From: Leishmania mexicana MHOM/GT/2001/U1103
Taxonomy: Eukaryota > Euglenozoa > Kinetoplastea > Trypanosomatida > Trypanosomatidae
DNA length: 64,000 nt
Reading direction: 5' to 3'
Assembly (NCBI RefSeq): GCF_000234665.1
Contig: NC_018338.1
Span: 1,094,084-1,158,083, forward strand
In this document: piece after piece, positions 52,246 through 61,319 of the stretch
Layout of the letters: every line of letters begins with the position of its first letter
Numbering within the stretch: position 1 is the first letter of the stretch
Position numbers and translations under genes: made by a program
Notes under the pieces: model-generated
What the model was told of the DNA's origin: nothing
Database searches by the model: none
Seen by the model: the letters and a program-made list of their open reading frames with translations, nothing else

Positions 52246-53607
52246 TTACGCCTTCGGCGTAGCGGCGAGCGCCGAGTTGTTGAGAAGTTTGGTATCGAGA
52301 GGCAACGGGCCGGAGACCTTTTCAATGAACAGCAGTGTGTCTGCTGCGAGCGCCACAATGGAGCCTCGCGGTGATGCCGTCATGTAAGCTGCGCGGTACA
52401 ACACCGGACTGAACAATGAGACGTCCGTGCACGACAAGTGCCCAGTGCCGCGGTAGTCCTTCATCGTGTACCATGACGTCCTCATCACCTTCAGCTTGGC
52501 GTCGACTGCTGCCACAAGAGCGCTCTCCTCTGTCGTGCGCGGCTGCGCATCGACAATGGCCTTGACCTCCTCGAAGAAAGCGTGCTGCTCCTTGCTCCTC
52601 ACCCACTCCTCGGAGAAGACCTGCAGCGTTGGGGTGGTGAAGTGGACCGATTGCTTCTTGTCGGTGAGCTTGTCGTAGAACATCGTCTTTCGCAGAGGGA
52701 TCATCCACGGGTCGTAGACGACAGTGCTGGCGATGCTGCTCACTCCACCCCTTTCACTCGCGTCTTGCGTGTCATTCAGGGCCGCCGCCAGACACGTCGC
52801 ACCGCCAAACGAATGCCCAACGAGGTGAACGCGCGGCTCCATTGCGATGTACGTGTCCACCGTCTTCCTGTCGTACCCCAGGGCGAGCAGTAGCTCGCCG
52901 TTGCGGATGCGCTTGATTGTGTTGAGGGTCTCTCGGATGCGAACCTCTAGCTGCGGAGCGCGATCCTCGGTGGTCCAGCCTATCTGGGTGTTCAGCGGAA
53001 CGCGAAGGTCCCTCCCGGCGTCACGGCAGTAGGCAGCGCTGCCGTCCATGTGCGAGACAGCAAACACGATGGCCCCGCGCGCAGCGAGGTCCATTAGCAG
53101 AGTGCTGTACAAGTGCGGAAACCCGCCAAGACCATGGCTGAACAAGATCATCGGACGTGGGATGCCATCGCGCTGGAAGAGCGGCGCCGGATCCGCGTTG
53201 GACCGCATCTTCCTGCGCAGAAGGCAAAGGTCCTTCACCAGTACGTAGGGAACTTTAGTGTAACTGGCCATCCCAACCAGGTACCCGCGGTCGCCAAATG
53301 GAACGTACTGAATGCCACTCCGCGGCGTGCCGCTAGGCGTCGGGTAGACGACGGTGACGGGAGGCTTCATGGCACCTCGGTCACCACATACCTCTCGCGT
53401 GCCCACATTGAAGTTTCCCCCGAGTGGGGAAAAGCACTGCAAGGGCTGAACGTAGAAGACGGCGCACGTCACAAGTGAACCCACACACGTCATCACGAAG
53501 CATGTCTTCCAATCCACCCCCCATGCCGCCGCAAGGCACGACAGCAGCACCGACGAGCCAGTCGGCAGGTAGTGAATAGACAAGACGTAGTCTAAGATTG
53601 GGTGCAT
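52246..53607 (-). CDS. PAF-acetylhydrolase (group VII phospholipase A2)-like lipase
   Basis: A 453-residue alpha/beta hydrolase. The N-terminal 55 residues contain two hydrophobic segments (about 14-30 and 34-53), so it is probably membrane-anchored. The fold markers are ILFSHGLGGFPHLYS at about 154, the nucleophile elbow LVGHSFGGA with Ser266, the acid in VVYDPWMIPL (Asp299) and the His in GTGHLSCTDVSLF (His390). These three blocks correspond in order and context to the catalytic triad of plasma platelet-activating-factor acetylhydrolase. Known members cleave short or oxidised sn-2 acyl groups from phospholipids. The natural substrate here, and whether it acts on host or parasite lipids, is unknown. 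The ATG at 53607 is the first in frame. Confidence 0.9.
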   Translation of the reverse strand: MHPILDYVLSIHYLPTGSSVLLSCLAAAWGVDWKTCFVMTCVGSLVTCAVFYVQPLQCFSPLGGNFNVGTREVCGDRGAMKPPVTVVYPTPSGTPRSGIQYVPFGDRGYLVGMASYTKVPYVLVKDLCLLRRKMRSNADPAPLFQRDGIPRPMILFSHGLGGFPHLYSTLLMDLAARGAIVFAVSHMDGSAAYCRDAGRDLRVPLNTQIGWTTEDRAPQLEVRIRETLNTIKRIRNGELLLALGYDRKTVDTYIAMEPRVHLVGHSFGGATCLAAALNDTQDASERGGVSSIASTVVYDPWMIPLRKTMFYDKLTDKKQSVHFTTPTLQVFSEEWVRSKEQHAFFEEVKAIVDAQPRTTEESALVAAVDAKLKVMRTSWYTMKDYRGTGHLSCTDVSLFSPVLYRAAYMTASPRGSIVALAADTLLFIEKVSGPLPLDTKLLNNSALAATPKA

Positions 53608-54340
53608 TGCGCGCGATGAGTGTGTGCGATTGTACGTAGAGAATATATATATATATATAATGATCGTTTGGCGCGTTGCTATGTGTAATGTGTAAATGGG
53701 ATAGGGGTGGTGCTGTCACAGCTTGCCGGGGCAACAAAAAGGCGCGCCAAGGGCTTCAGTGCGAATCAGTGACTCACCGACAGACAAAAAAGCGAAAAGA
53801 GAAGAAGGCGCAACAACCATCGCACCAAAAACACAAAACAAAATACATGCAGAAGGGGTAGAGAAGCAAGGAAGGAGTGGGGGGGTCGAACAGACATCAA
53901 ACACAGAGACACACCCCACGGTACACGTGAACCTCGTAAGCGTGCAGCATACTGCACCAGACCCACGGGAGGAAAGTGAGGATTGCGCACATGGCGTTGC
54001 TAGTGAGCTGTATGTCTGCGGTCACTCCGCAAGAGTTGGTAGGGTCGCACGGAAGGTGAAGTCGCCGGGTGGAAATTCGCATGAGCAGCGGTACATCACA
54101 TCAATGCAGGCTTACTCCGTGTCTTTTTTTTTTGTTGTTCTACTGATCCTGCTTCTTTATGTCTTTGGCAGTGTGCATTTTGGTTCCACACTACGGCGCA
54201 CCGGTGCTGTGACGGCGTAGCACAAGAGGGGCGCCGTGGAGGCACACACACACACGAGCCGCAGGCCTCCGTCTTTTTTTCCGAGGTTCCGCTAAGGCCC
54301 GATGCACGGCGAGTATACGGCCACATGCAGCAGATACTGC
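53608..54340. other. Intergenic spacer with a TA microsatellite
   Basis: A TA repeat lies at about 53643-53660, just upstream of the lipase gene. A-rich runs lie near 53825-53845 and a T run near 54123-54132. No gene is seen. Confidence 0.5.
53643..53660. repeat. TA dinucleotide microsatellite
   Basis: About nine TA units in an otherwise GC-rich neighbourhood, roughly 40 bases upstream of the lipase ATG. Confidence 0.85.
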
Positions 54341-55141
54341 TTACAAAAACGGAATCCCGACGATGGTGCGCGCCTTGTACCTCTTGTACGCCTCCCCATA
54401 GTAGTCTGGTCGCTGCAGCGTGGCCTCCTCGTAAGCGATACGGGACCGGAAGAAGTACCACGTTACACCGGTGTGTACCACAGCGGAGACCGGGTTTGCC
54501 AGAATCCACTGCGCGCAACACGTGCGCCAAAACCATCCAAAATAGGCTGGGTGGCGCAGATACCGATACAGGCCATGCGTCACAAGCTGATGATTGGAGT
54601 GCCGCTCGTGCTCAATCATGAGGGAAAAGTTGGAGCCGCACTGCAGCATTGACACGACACGGATGCCGTAGAAAACAACGACAAGAAGGGTGAAAAGCAG
54701 CGCCGAGGCGTAGTTCACTCGCACGAAAAAACCAAGTACAGCATGACGAGTGGGGTCCAGCTTCCACGTCTCAGGGATGGCGTACAGCTCCACAAAAAAT
54801 TCCAGCAGCGCCGTTCCACTGGCGATGAGGTACGGTGTCGAGTGAAACACCATGAAGGCATCGGGGTGGGTGTCGTGAGGGCGAGTGAACCCCGCCACAA
54901 GAAACTCCAAGACGTGGAAGGCAATATGCACAACAAGGATATACAGTCCAAGAGCGAACAGGCTGTCATCGTGTGTGTGCCATCCGTATGCAGCGAGAAG
55001 TACACCTGCCAAGGCCAGCACACCAAGGGCAAAAGCAATTAGGGCCGTTTCCAAGATGAGGTTGCGCTGCAGCTCACGATTGATGCGCCTGATGGCTTCC
55101 TTTTCGCCCGTCAACTCCTCTGGTGCGCTCGAGTGGCTCAT
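54341..55141 (-). CDS. Protein-S-isoprenylcysteine O-methyltransferase (Ste14/ICMT)
   Basis: A 266-residue membrane protein with about six hydrophobic segments. The C-terminal third has the ICMT signature: NHQLVTHGLYRYLRHPAYFG, whose RHPxYxG holds S-adenosylmethionine contacts, then a hydrophobic hairpin and RIAYEEATLQRPDYYGEAYK with the conserved E-E and Y-x-x-Y, ending RTIVGIPFL. Known enzymes sit in the ER membrane and methylate the C-terminal prenylcysteine of CaaX proteins such as Ras-like GTPases after prenylation and proteolysis. The length matches the family (about 240-290). The ATG at 55141 starts MSHSSAPEEL, a soluble leader. Confidence 0.94.
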   Translation of the reverse strand: MSHSSAPEELTGEKEAIRRINRELQRNLILETALIAFALGVLALAGVLLAAYGWHTHDDSLFALGLYILVVHIAFHVLEFLVAGFTRPHDTHPDAFMVFHSTPYLIASGTALLEFFVELYAIPETWKLDPTRHAVLGFFVRVNYASALLFTLLVVVFYGIRVVSMLQCGSNFSLMIEHERHSNHQLVTHGLYRYLRHPAYFGWFWRTCCAQWILANPVSAVVHTGVTWYFFRSRIAYEEATLQRPDYYGEAYKRYKARTIVGIPFL

Positions 55142-56129
55142 TGCTCAACGGGGTCCTAGGCTTTGCAGTCGATGGGGTCCATTCAGGGAGAAGACGGATT
55201 CGCATACGCGCCCACAACGGCAAAGACAGCGGGCGTATTACCGGTCCAAGGCAGAAGTCACCTACACCCTTGGACCAATCGAATCCTTGATCCAGGTTTC
55301 CCATAACGAGGTGGCAACGAAATGAAATCGACGTGCGCGGAGAGAGAACAAGGGGGAAAGAACACGACGAGAACGACAAGGCCATTAACGCCCGAGTCAA
55401 GTGCTCATTCGCCAAAAAGGGGTGGGGTCGTGGAGGAGTAGCGTCACAGCAAGTCAGCCTTGGCCAGCCGGAGAGCATGGCGCCGCAAACGTGGAGTGGG
55501 CGCTCTTGTTTTCTCTTTTTGTTACTCGTGACAAGGGCACATGCTCATTGCTGCCATCACCGCGCTAATAAGCAAGTAGGCGGCGGCAGGTGAAAACCCC
55601 ACCGAGCACGCCAGCCATGGTCAGTGATCGCTTCTCGTCTGCTGGATCGTGTGTTCCTTATTGGAGCGAGGTTGTTCCGTTTTCCTTTGTTTTTGGTGCG
55701 TGTTCATTCGTCGTTTGGGTGTGCTAGACCACAAACACAGACACCGCGGTCCATCAGATCGCCAACACAGGCAGCAGCACACGGATAGGAAAGTATGGAA
55801 AGGGAGGGTTGTGTGGGACACGGCTCGATGAAAGAAGAAAAGCTACCCGCACTCCGCGGTCCACGAGGCCACTCCACTGGGCCGGAAGGAACACGCAAAG
55901 AGACGGATGCAGAAACACAAGAGGGCCGCCATCCGAGATGTGAAGAGCCAGCGCCGCGGGAACGGGAGGCACATCTTCTACGGCACAGAAACAGCAAAAA
56001 AAAGAGGGAGGGGGACCTACGTGCGATAACGGGCAAGCTACACCTTACCTTTTTATTCTGCAAAAAGAAGAACAAGCAGAACACACACACACACACACTG
56101 CCGCCTGCATGACCGTTCACTTGTACAGA
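55142..56129. other. Intergenic spacer
   Basis: The 5' region of the methyltransferase gene and the presumed 3' UTR of the NDUFA12-like gene. A CA repeat lies near 56082-56099. No gene is seen. Confidence 0.5.
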
Positions 56130-56945
56130 TTAGTTGCGCCACTCATCATGATCGTTACCCTTGCTCTCATGGCCAAAGGCCCACTGTCCACGGTAGAACT
56201 CCTCCACTAGCTCATCCGAGTAGTCATGCACACCGCAAAAGGGCATGTAGACCGGCAGACCCTTCTGCCACATCCACCGCGAGAAACCCGCCTCCTGCAA
56301 TGCGCGGCGTTCCGGATTGACGAGGAGACCTGGTCCGGCTACCCACATCGGATCGCGTGTGTAGATGTTGCCGGCGTTGAGCGGTGACCACTCATTGTAC
56401 TTGATGTTGAAGGGCATGGGAATTCCAAGACGAGAGTTGTGGCCCCACTCACCACGCGCCTTCATCTGCGCCGGAGTGTGCGCGGCGCCACCCTGCATCC
56501 ACTTCAGCCACATCGGGCTGGCCGCGTGTGGGGACTGGCCGCGGAACCAGTGCGGATCAGCCGGCTCGATTATACGTACAAAGAAGGTACCCTGTGCACG
56601 ACGGCTTTGCCAGTACTTGTTTCCGTTCTCGTCTTTTCCGACAAAGATCTTCTCATCCTTGCGGCGCCAGGCCTCACCGATGTAGTAGTGCTTCCGCACA
56701 GCGCCAAAGAGGCCAAACATGCGGAAGTCATGCACTATCCATCGCCAGCGAGCCCACGTGAAGGAGAGTCGCACGGGGTTGTCGCCCTGGCGATGGTGGT
56801 GCCGCGGGAAGCTATGTGCATCATCGTGCGCCTTGGTGTACACAAAGTTCTTCGATCCACACTTCGACGACCTCACGGCCATCTCGCCGTACTTCTTAGC
56901 CATGGAGTTGGCGCCATAGGCGCCATAGGTGAAGACGCTGGTCAT
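56130..56945 (-). CDS. NDUFA12 (B17.2)-like mitochondrial protein
   Basis: A 271-residue protein. Residues about 70-155 match the NDUFA12/NDUFAF2 pattern: FGLFGAVRKHYYIGEAWRRK, then FVGKDENGNKYWQSRRAQGT, FFVRIIEPADPHWF and SPMWLKWMQGG, where the family usually has GxDxxGNxYYE, R-x-V and P-x-W-H-x-W-L. The C-terminal 110 residues (YNEWSPLNAGNIYTRDPMWV onward) are an extension not found in the short human subunit. NDUFA12 is an accessory subunit of respiratory complex I; the related NDUFAF2 is an assembly factor. The open frame extends upstream without support. The ATG at 56945 is the first downstream of a clear polypyrimidine tract and an AG at 57033-57034. A role in the mitoribosome cannot be excluded. 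Confidence 0.78.
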   Translation of the reverse strand: MTSVFTYGAYGANSMAKKYGEMAVRSSKCGSKNFVYTKAHDDAHSFPRHHHRQGDNPVRLSFTWARWRWIVHDFRMFGLFGAVRKHYYIGEAWRRKDEKIFVGKDENGNKYWQSRRAQGTFFVRIIEPADPHWFRGQSPHAASPMWLKWMQGGAAHTPAQMKARGEWGHNSRLGIPMPFNIKYNEWSPLNAGNIYTRDPMWVAGPGLLVNPERRALQEAGFSRWMWQKGLPVYMPFCGVHDYSDELVEEFYRGQWAFGHESKGNDHDEWRN

Positions 56946-58475
56946 AGCTGGTGGAGAGACGCAACTAGTCGACGGAAGGAGTTGACGACTGCTGTGCAGA
57001 GTTGAAAACCCAGAGTAGTGCTTTCGGAAAAACTGGCGGCAGGAAAAAAAAGGGCAGCGACAGGGCAAAACACGACGAGGGGGGACAGAGAACTGTGATG
57101 CAAACAAAGCAGAGGGATAGAAGGAGAGCCTACAACACATACGCATACATGTACATACATACACCCTCTCCGATCTACAGGGGATGCAATGGAGAGGAGT
57201 AGCACACGAAAATCGTACAAGTCAACAACGGCGACTACTTAACAAAAAAAAACAAAGGCCGAGGCGACGTTCCTACACGGTGAACTACAGAGTAAGAGGG
57301 CGCGCGAAAGCGAAACGGATAGACTCAGCGGTTCAAGGCTCACGGCTCGGCATCGCCTCTTCCGCTTCGATTCCCTAGTGAAGCGACCGGCACAAATTCA
57401 AAAACGAAAAAGGAAATAGGCGAGCCTGTGTCTATCTGTGTTTCTCCGGCTGTGCGTAGTGGCTACCTAGCGCGTCAAAGAGATATGCGGTGGACGGCGC
57501 ACACAGGTGATCGTGTCTGCACCCTGCCCACACACTAACACTCCCACTCGCACACGAGAGAGAAGTGCAGGTGCAGAGGGTGGGAGAGTTATTCGCCCCC
57601 AATCTAAGGCTCCTTCTACAATGCTCACTACTAGAACTACAACGAAGAGGTCGCCTTCCTGTCAGAAGAAGCCTCTCCAATACACTTGACACGCGCGTGC
57701 GAGCAGCGGACGTGCGCAACGACACGAAAGACAAAAGAAAGCACAACGTAGGGTGTTCTGAGCCCTGTAATAGTATCCGAGGAGGAAGAGAGAGAGCGGA
57801 GGGGGAAGGGGGGTATGCGTGCATGCGACACATGCATAAAAACAAGAGAAACGCAGAGAATGAAGGGTATAAAGTGCAACACTCTACGAGAGCAGACCAA
57901 GAGCCGGGTCAAGGGGGCAGGGTCTCAGCACCAAGACTGAAGAGACGATAGAATCGTCCGCGCCAGCTCATGTAAAACCGTCAGCTACTCAAAGCTGCAG
58001 GGATACATTCGCGGTGAGGTGACCGCTCCGCAGGCGCACATGCGCCTTTTTCTTCACATTTGCGTTTTTTTTGTTTGGGCAGGCTCCCGTTTTGGTGGAA
58101 GAGAGAAAAAAAAGATCTGATCCCACGACGTGCACGGATGCTCGGCTTCGGTGCGTAACATACAGTGTGTTGGAAGCGCATCGTCAACGCAACAGTTCAC
58201 ATTTGCATTTTTTTTTCGTTGTCGTTGCTGTTCGTCGAGTTTAGGGGAGGGTGGTGTTGGGAGCGGGTAGTAGTACACGTGGCTTGGCAAGTCGTCGATG
58301 TTCTCTCCACCTGTCAAATGACGGACATGGGTGGACGAACAGAAAACTAAGCGGCGGCAACAACAGGCACCGGATCACGAGTTGCCAACATATGGCACCT
58401 CCGTCAAGAGAAGCGAGGCCACCATAGGAGGACCGGAGCCGAAAAAAAAGAAAAAGAAAAGCAACACACCGGACT
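56946..58475. other. Intergenic spacer
   Basis: Contains the splice region of the NDUFA12-like gene and the presumed 3' UTR of the RBBP6-like gene. A and T homopolymers lie near 57243, 58065, 58105 and 58208. A tRNA-like T-loop fragment near 57360 has no matching acceptor stem that I can find. Confidence 0.5.
57033..57034 (-). promoter_or_regulatory. Candidate spliced-leader acceptor AG for the NDUFA12-like gene
   Basis: Minus-strand CCCTTTTTTTTCCTGCCGCC is followed directly by AG, about 88 bases before the ATG. Later AGs are possible alternatives. Confidence 0.5.
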
Positions 58476-59699
58476 TTAATTCGTGTCACGCTCCCGCTTG
58501 CGCTCACGAAGAAGCTGCTTGATCCTATCTCGCTCCTCCGTCGCCGGCACCACCTCATCCATGATGAGTGGCTCCTTGCAGCCAGGACAGACCACACCGC
58601 CGTCATTCTCGTCGTCCAGGCTCCGTGTCTCGTCCAACGCCTCCTCAGCCATCTTGGTAAAGCAGCTCTGGCACATGAGGCGACCACAGCAAGGCAGCTT
58701 CATCGCCTCACGGGCGACGCCGTTGTGCACGACGCAGCTTAACGTCGCATCCGTGGGCTTCGTTGACGACGATGTTTCGGCAGTGGTGACCAAAGTGCTG
58801 TTTACCTTCGCAGTCCCCGTAGCATTCGCTTGACCAATTGCCATCTCATGCAGATCGTCGTCGCGCCCGGTATCGCCGGAGACGTCGCCGCCGATGCCGG
58901 CGACGGACATCGCGGTGAACACCGAGGGGTCTACGCGGCGCTTCACCAGGCGGTGGTCGCGCGTGATGAACTTGGGTGCTGGGTCGTCCATGGTGCACTC
59001 TACCAGCATGCTCTCAGGGATCCCCACCGGAAACGAGAGCACCTTCATCGCCTTGCCACCTTTTGCCGACGGGCAGTGCTGGATCAGGTGGCCGCCCTTG
59101 CCGCAGTTGTGGCAGATGTACCCCTTTGGCGGAGGTCGAAAGTTCTCCTCCATGTTGGCGCGAATTGCGTCACCGCGGCCTCGACCACCACCAAAGAAGA
59201 GGTCGCTCCCGCCGCCGCCGCCCATGCCGCCACGACCGCCACCCATCCCCCCACGCCCACCGCGCCCGCCTCGACGAAAGCGACTACTCACTTCGTCAAT
59301 GCCCGTGTCGAGGGCAGCCTCCGCCTGCAGCTGCGCGATTCGCTCTTCTTCCGTCAGCGCCTGCCCGTCACCGAAGCCGGCTGGACCGCCAACTCCAGAG
59401 GAGCTAGGGATGCTGTCTAGAGAGTAAGGTAGCGGCGCAAACTTGGGACGTGACAGGAACAGCGGCTTGCCGCTGTGCGTCTGTCGTACTACGTCCACAA
59501 CCGCGTACGCTGGCAGATCCTCTTCTGGGTGCAGCAGCGCCGTGCTGCCAGCGAGAAACACATTAATCTCTTCCGGCGGCGCGCGCAGCTTTGCTGCGAT
59601 TGCCTGCTGCGCATCACGGCACGACATGACGCTGCCCTCCATGTCGATGGTGCCAACATGGTTGCTGGACTTGAGTCGAAATGTGATAGAAGCGACCAT
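58476..59699 (-). CDS. RBBP6/Mpe1-type protein: DWNN + zinc knuckle + RING
   Basis: A 407-residue protein with the three-domain order diagnostic of the RBBP6/Mpe1 family. The N-terminal DWNN ubiquitin-like domain (about 1-76) begins MVASITFRLKSSNHVGTIDM. A CCHC knuckle, CHNCGKGGHLIQHC, lies at about 196-209. A C-terminal RING-type finger (about 318-385) contains LPCCGRLMCQSCF and CPGCKEPL. Between DWNN and knuckle is an R/G/M-rich tract (about 140-176) that may bind RNA. The tail is a basic helix. Known homologues are part of the pre-mRNA cleavage and polyadenylation factor, with E3 ubiquitin-ligase ability. In trypanosomatids polyadenylation is coupled to trans-splicing of the next gene. The start at 59699 follows an acceptor-like AG by 25 bases, and the upstream open frame is ignored. 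Confidence 0.92.
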   Translation of the reverse strand: MVASITFRLKSSNHVGTIDMEGSVMSCRDAQQAIAAKLRAPPEEINVFLAGSTALLHPEEDLPAYAVVDVVRQTHSGKPLFLSRPKFAPLPYSLDSIPSSSGVGGPAGFGDGQALTEEERIAQLQAEAALDTGIDEVSSRFRRGGRGGRGGMGGGRGGMGGGGGSDLFFGGGRGRGDAIRANMEENFRPPPKGYICHNCGKGGHLIQHCPSAKGGKAMKVLSFPVGIPESMLVECTMDDPAPKFITRDHRLVKRRVDPSVFTAMSVAGIGGDVSGDTGRDDDLHEMAIGQANATGTAKVNSTLVTTAETSSSTKPTDATLSCVVHNGVAREAMKLPCCGRLMCQSCFTKMAEEALDETRSLDDENDGGVVCPGCKEPLIMDEVVPATEERDRIKQLLRERKRERDTN

Positions 59700-60549
59700 T
59701 ATGACGTCTATGCGTGGTACCCCCTGTGGTGGTGAGGTGTTAGAGGGATGGTGGGGAGAGTCACAGACAGGAACAACAAAGAAGAAACAGCAAGGAAGGA
59801 AAGAAGGCACAGCGCCACTCGCTAGAGCAGCGTACGAGAAAGAGCAGCAGTGGGAGGGGCGGCAGGACACGCACCGTTGGATAGATGTGAAGGGGAGAGA
59901 TGCACAGGCGACGCTGTGCGTGAGATTCGCCAATAGGGGGAAAAAAAGACGACGTGCCCAGCGCTTGTGAGAAAGGCAACCATGCCCAAAGCAGCAAGTC
60001 AGTCAACGAGTTGCAATTCGTGGTGTACAAGTGAGAGGGCCGATTGTCCTGCTCGTGTGTTTCCTTGTGTTGACGCAGCGCCGTCTACGAAGGGGGCACG
60101 TTCGTTTTTCTTTTTTGGTGTGTTTTTGGTGTACTTTGCGTCACCGTCGACGTGATTGTCCGCTCTCCCTGTATTGCGGGACACGAGCGTGGGTGAAGGA
60201 AGCGGGCGTGGTGATGATAAGAGAGAGAAAGTGGGGGTAGTTGGACAGTGCCGGCTGAGAAGAGGGGTAGTAGGGGAGAGGCCACAACTCAATGAAATTA
60301 GAAATCCGAACGGCAACCAGAGCCGTGCGCGTGCCTGCTCATATTCTACATCATCGTGAGAGTCGGCAACGGTCTTCTAGGGACATACGCCACACCCAAC
60401 TGTAAGAGACGCAGTGCCGCACGAGCGGGCCGTTGCCGACATGGTGGTCATGGGAGCGGGTGAGGTTTGCCAGCCGCTATGCGGCTTCAGTGACTATTAC
60501 CTCACAGGATGGCATCAGCTGGAGCATCTTTGTTCAGAGGCAAGTTGTC
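59700..60549. other. Intergenic spacer
   Basis: Contains the splice signal of the RBBP6-like gene and sequence downstream of the degenerate gene at 60.5-61.3 kb. No intact gene is seen. Confidence 0.5.
59724..59725 (-). promoter_or_regulatory. Candidate spliced-leader acceptor AG for the RBBP6-like gene
   Basis: A long C/T-rich minus-strand tract (about 59730-59815) ends in CACCACCACAG, 25 bases before the ATG. Confidence 0.65.
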
Positions 60550-61319
60550 CATCATGTCATCTGTTGTCTGATTCTCGCTCACATCACAGCACAGCGAAGG
60601 AAAAAGGTTTCTTCCATTTCTACGACGTTCGTCAGCCCGTTCAGCAAGTCGGCTCGCGCGCGGCGAATCTTTCCATCTCTATCTTACTCGGCTGAAGCTC
60701 AGTCGCGCCGCTTCGAGGTCCACCGGATGCGCCACCGGGCCATCCGGCTGCTGCTCCTCTGGCATCTCAACGCTTGCGACAGAGTAGAACTGGCTTCCAT
60801 TGCGGTGGTGTGGGGACATCTGCTCCCCTGGGAAAGGTTGAATGGGGAGCAGAAGGCAGAGCTGGCGGGGGTTTGGCTCGAACCTCTTGACTGGCCACCT
60901 GCGCAGTGGTGCAGGACGCGCTCTCGTTAATCATGTGGGCTGCCGCAGCTCCGAGCATGAAGCGGTCATGTGATATTGCGATGGCACCCCGCTGGAGGCT
61001 CCCAGGTGTTGACGTGATTGTCGTGGGGGTCGTGTGAGCAGCTTCGACGCCAGCGGCTATGTGTGCTTGAAAGCAGAGGACCGCCTCGCTGGTCTGATCA
61101 TGAAACGCGCGCTAGGAAGCTCGCATAGGGTCGGAAACACGGCGGTTCGCCGCTCGGCACGCCGACGGCGACGAGATGAATAGTTCCTCCAGCTCGGGCG
61201 GGGGCTTTGCAGATTCAGGCGTGTTACCTTGATAATGCTATGCAGCACTGAGAGTTCCTGTGTGCGGTGTTCACATCGTTGCCTGTGAAAGGTGGCCACA
61301 GGTCTTTGTTGGCGTGCAT
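60550..61319 (-). pseudogene. Degenerate gene with a preserved start and splice acceptor
   Basis: An ATG at 61319 opens MHANKDLWPPFTGNDVNTAH but stops after 31 codons. A different frame then continues with GC-rich third positions from about 61235: NTPESAKPPPELEELFISSP, SACRAANRRVSDPMRAS, a TAG, then RAFHDQTSEAVLCFQAHIAA, QRGAIAISHDRFMLGAAAAH and MINESASCTTAQVASQEVRA, ending CRKR and a TGA near 60767. A third stretch, PEEQQPDGPVAHPVDLEAAR, follows in another frame. With at least two frameshifts and a stop, no full product is possible. The family is not recognised. The lower boundary is approximate. Confidence 0.5.

Noticed and set aside
57330..57380. tRNA-like T-loop (CTTCGATTCC)
   Set aside because: No matching acceptor, D or anticodon stems can be folded by eye.
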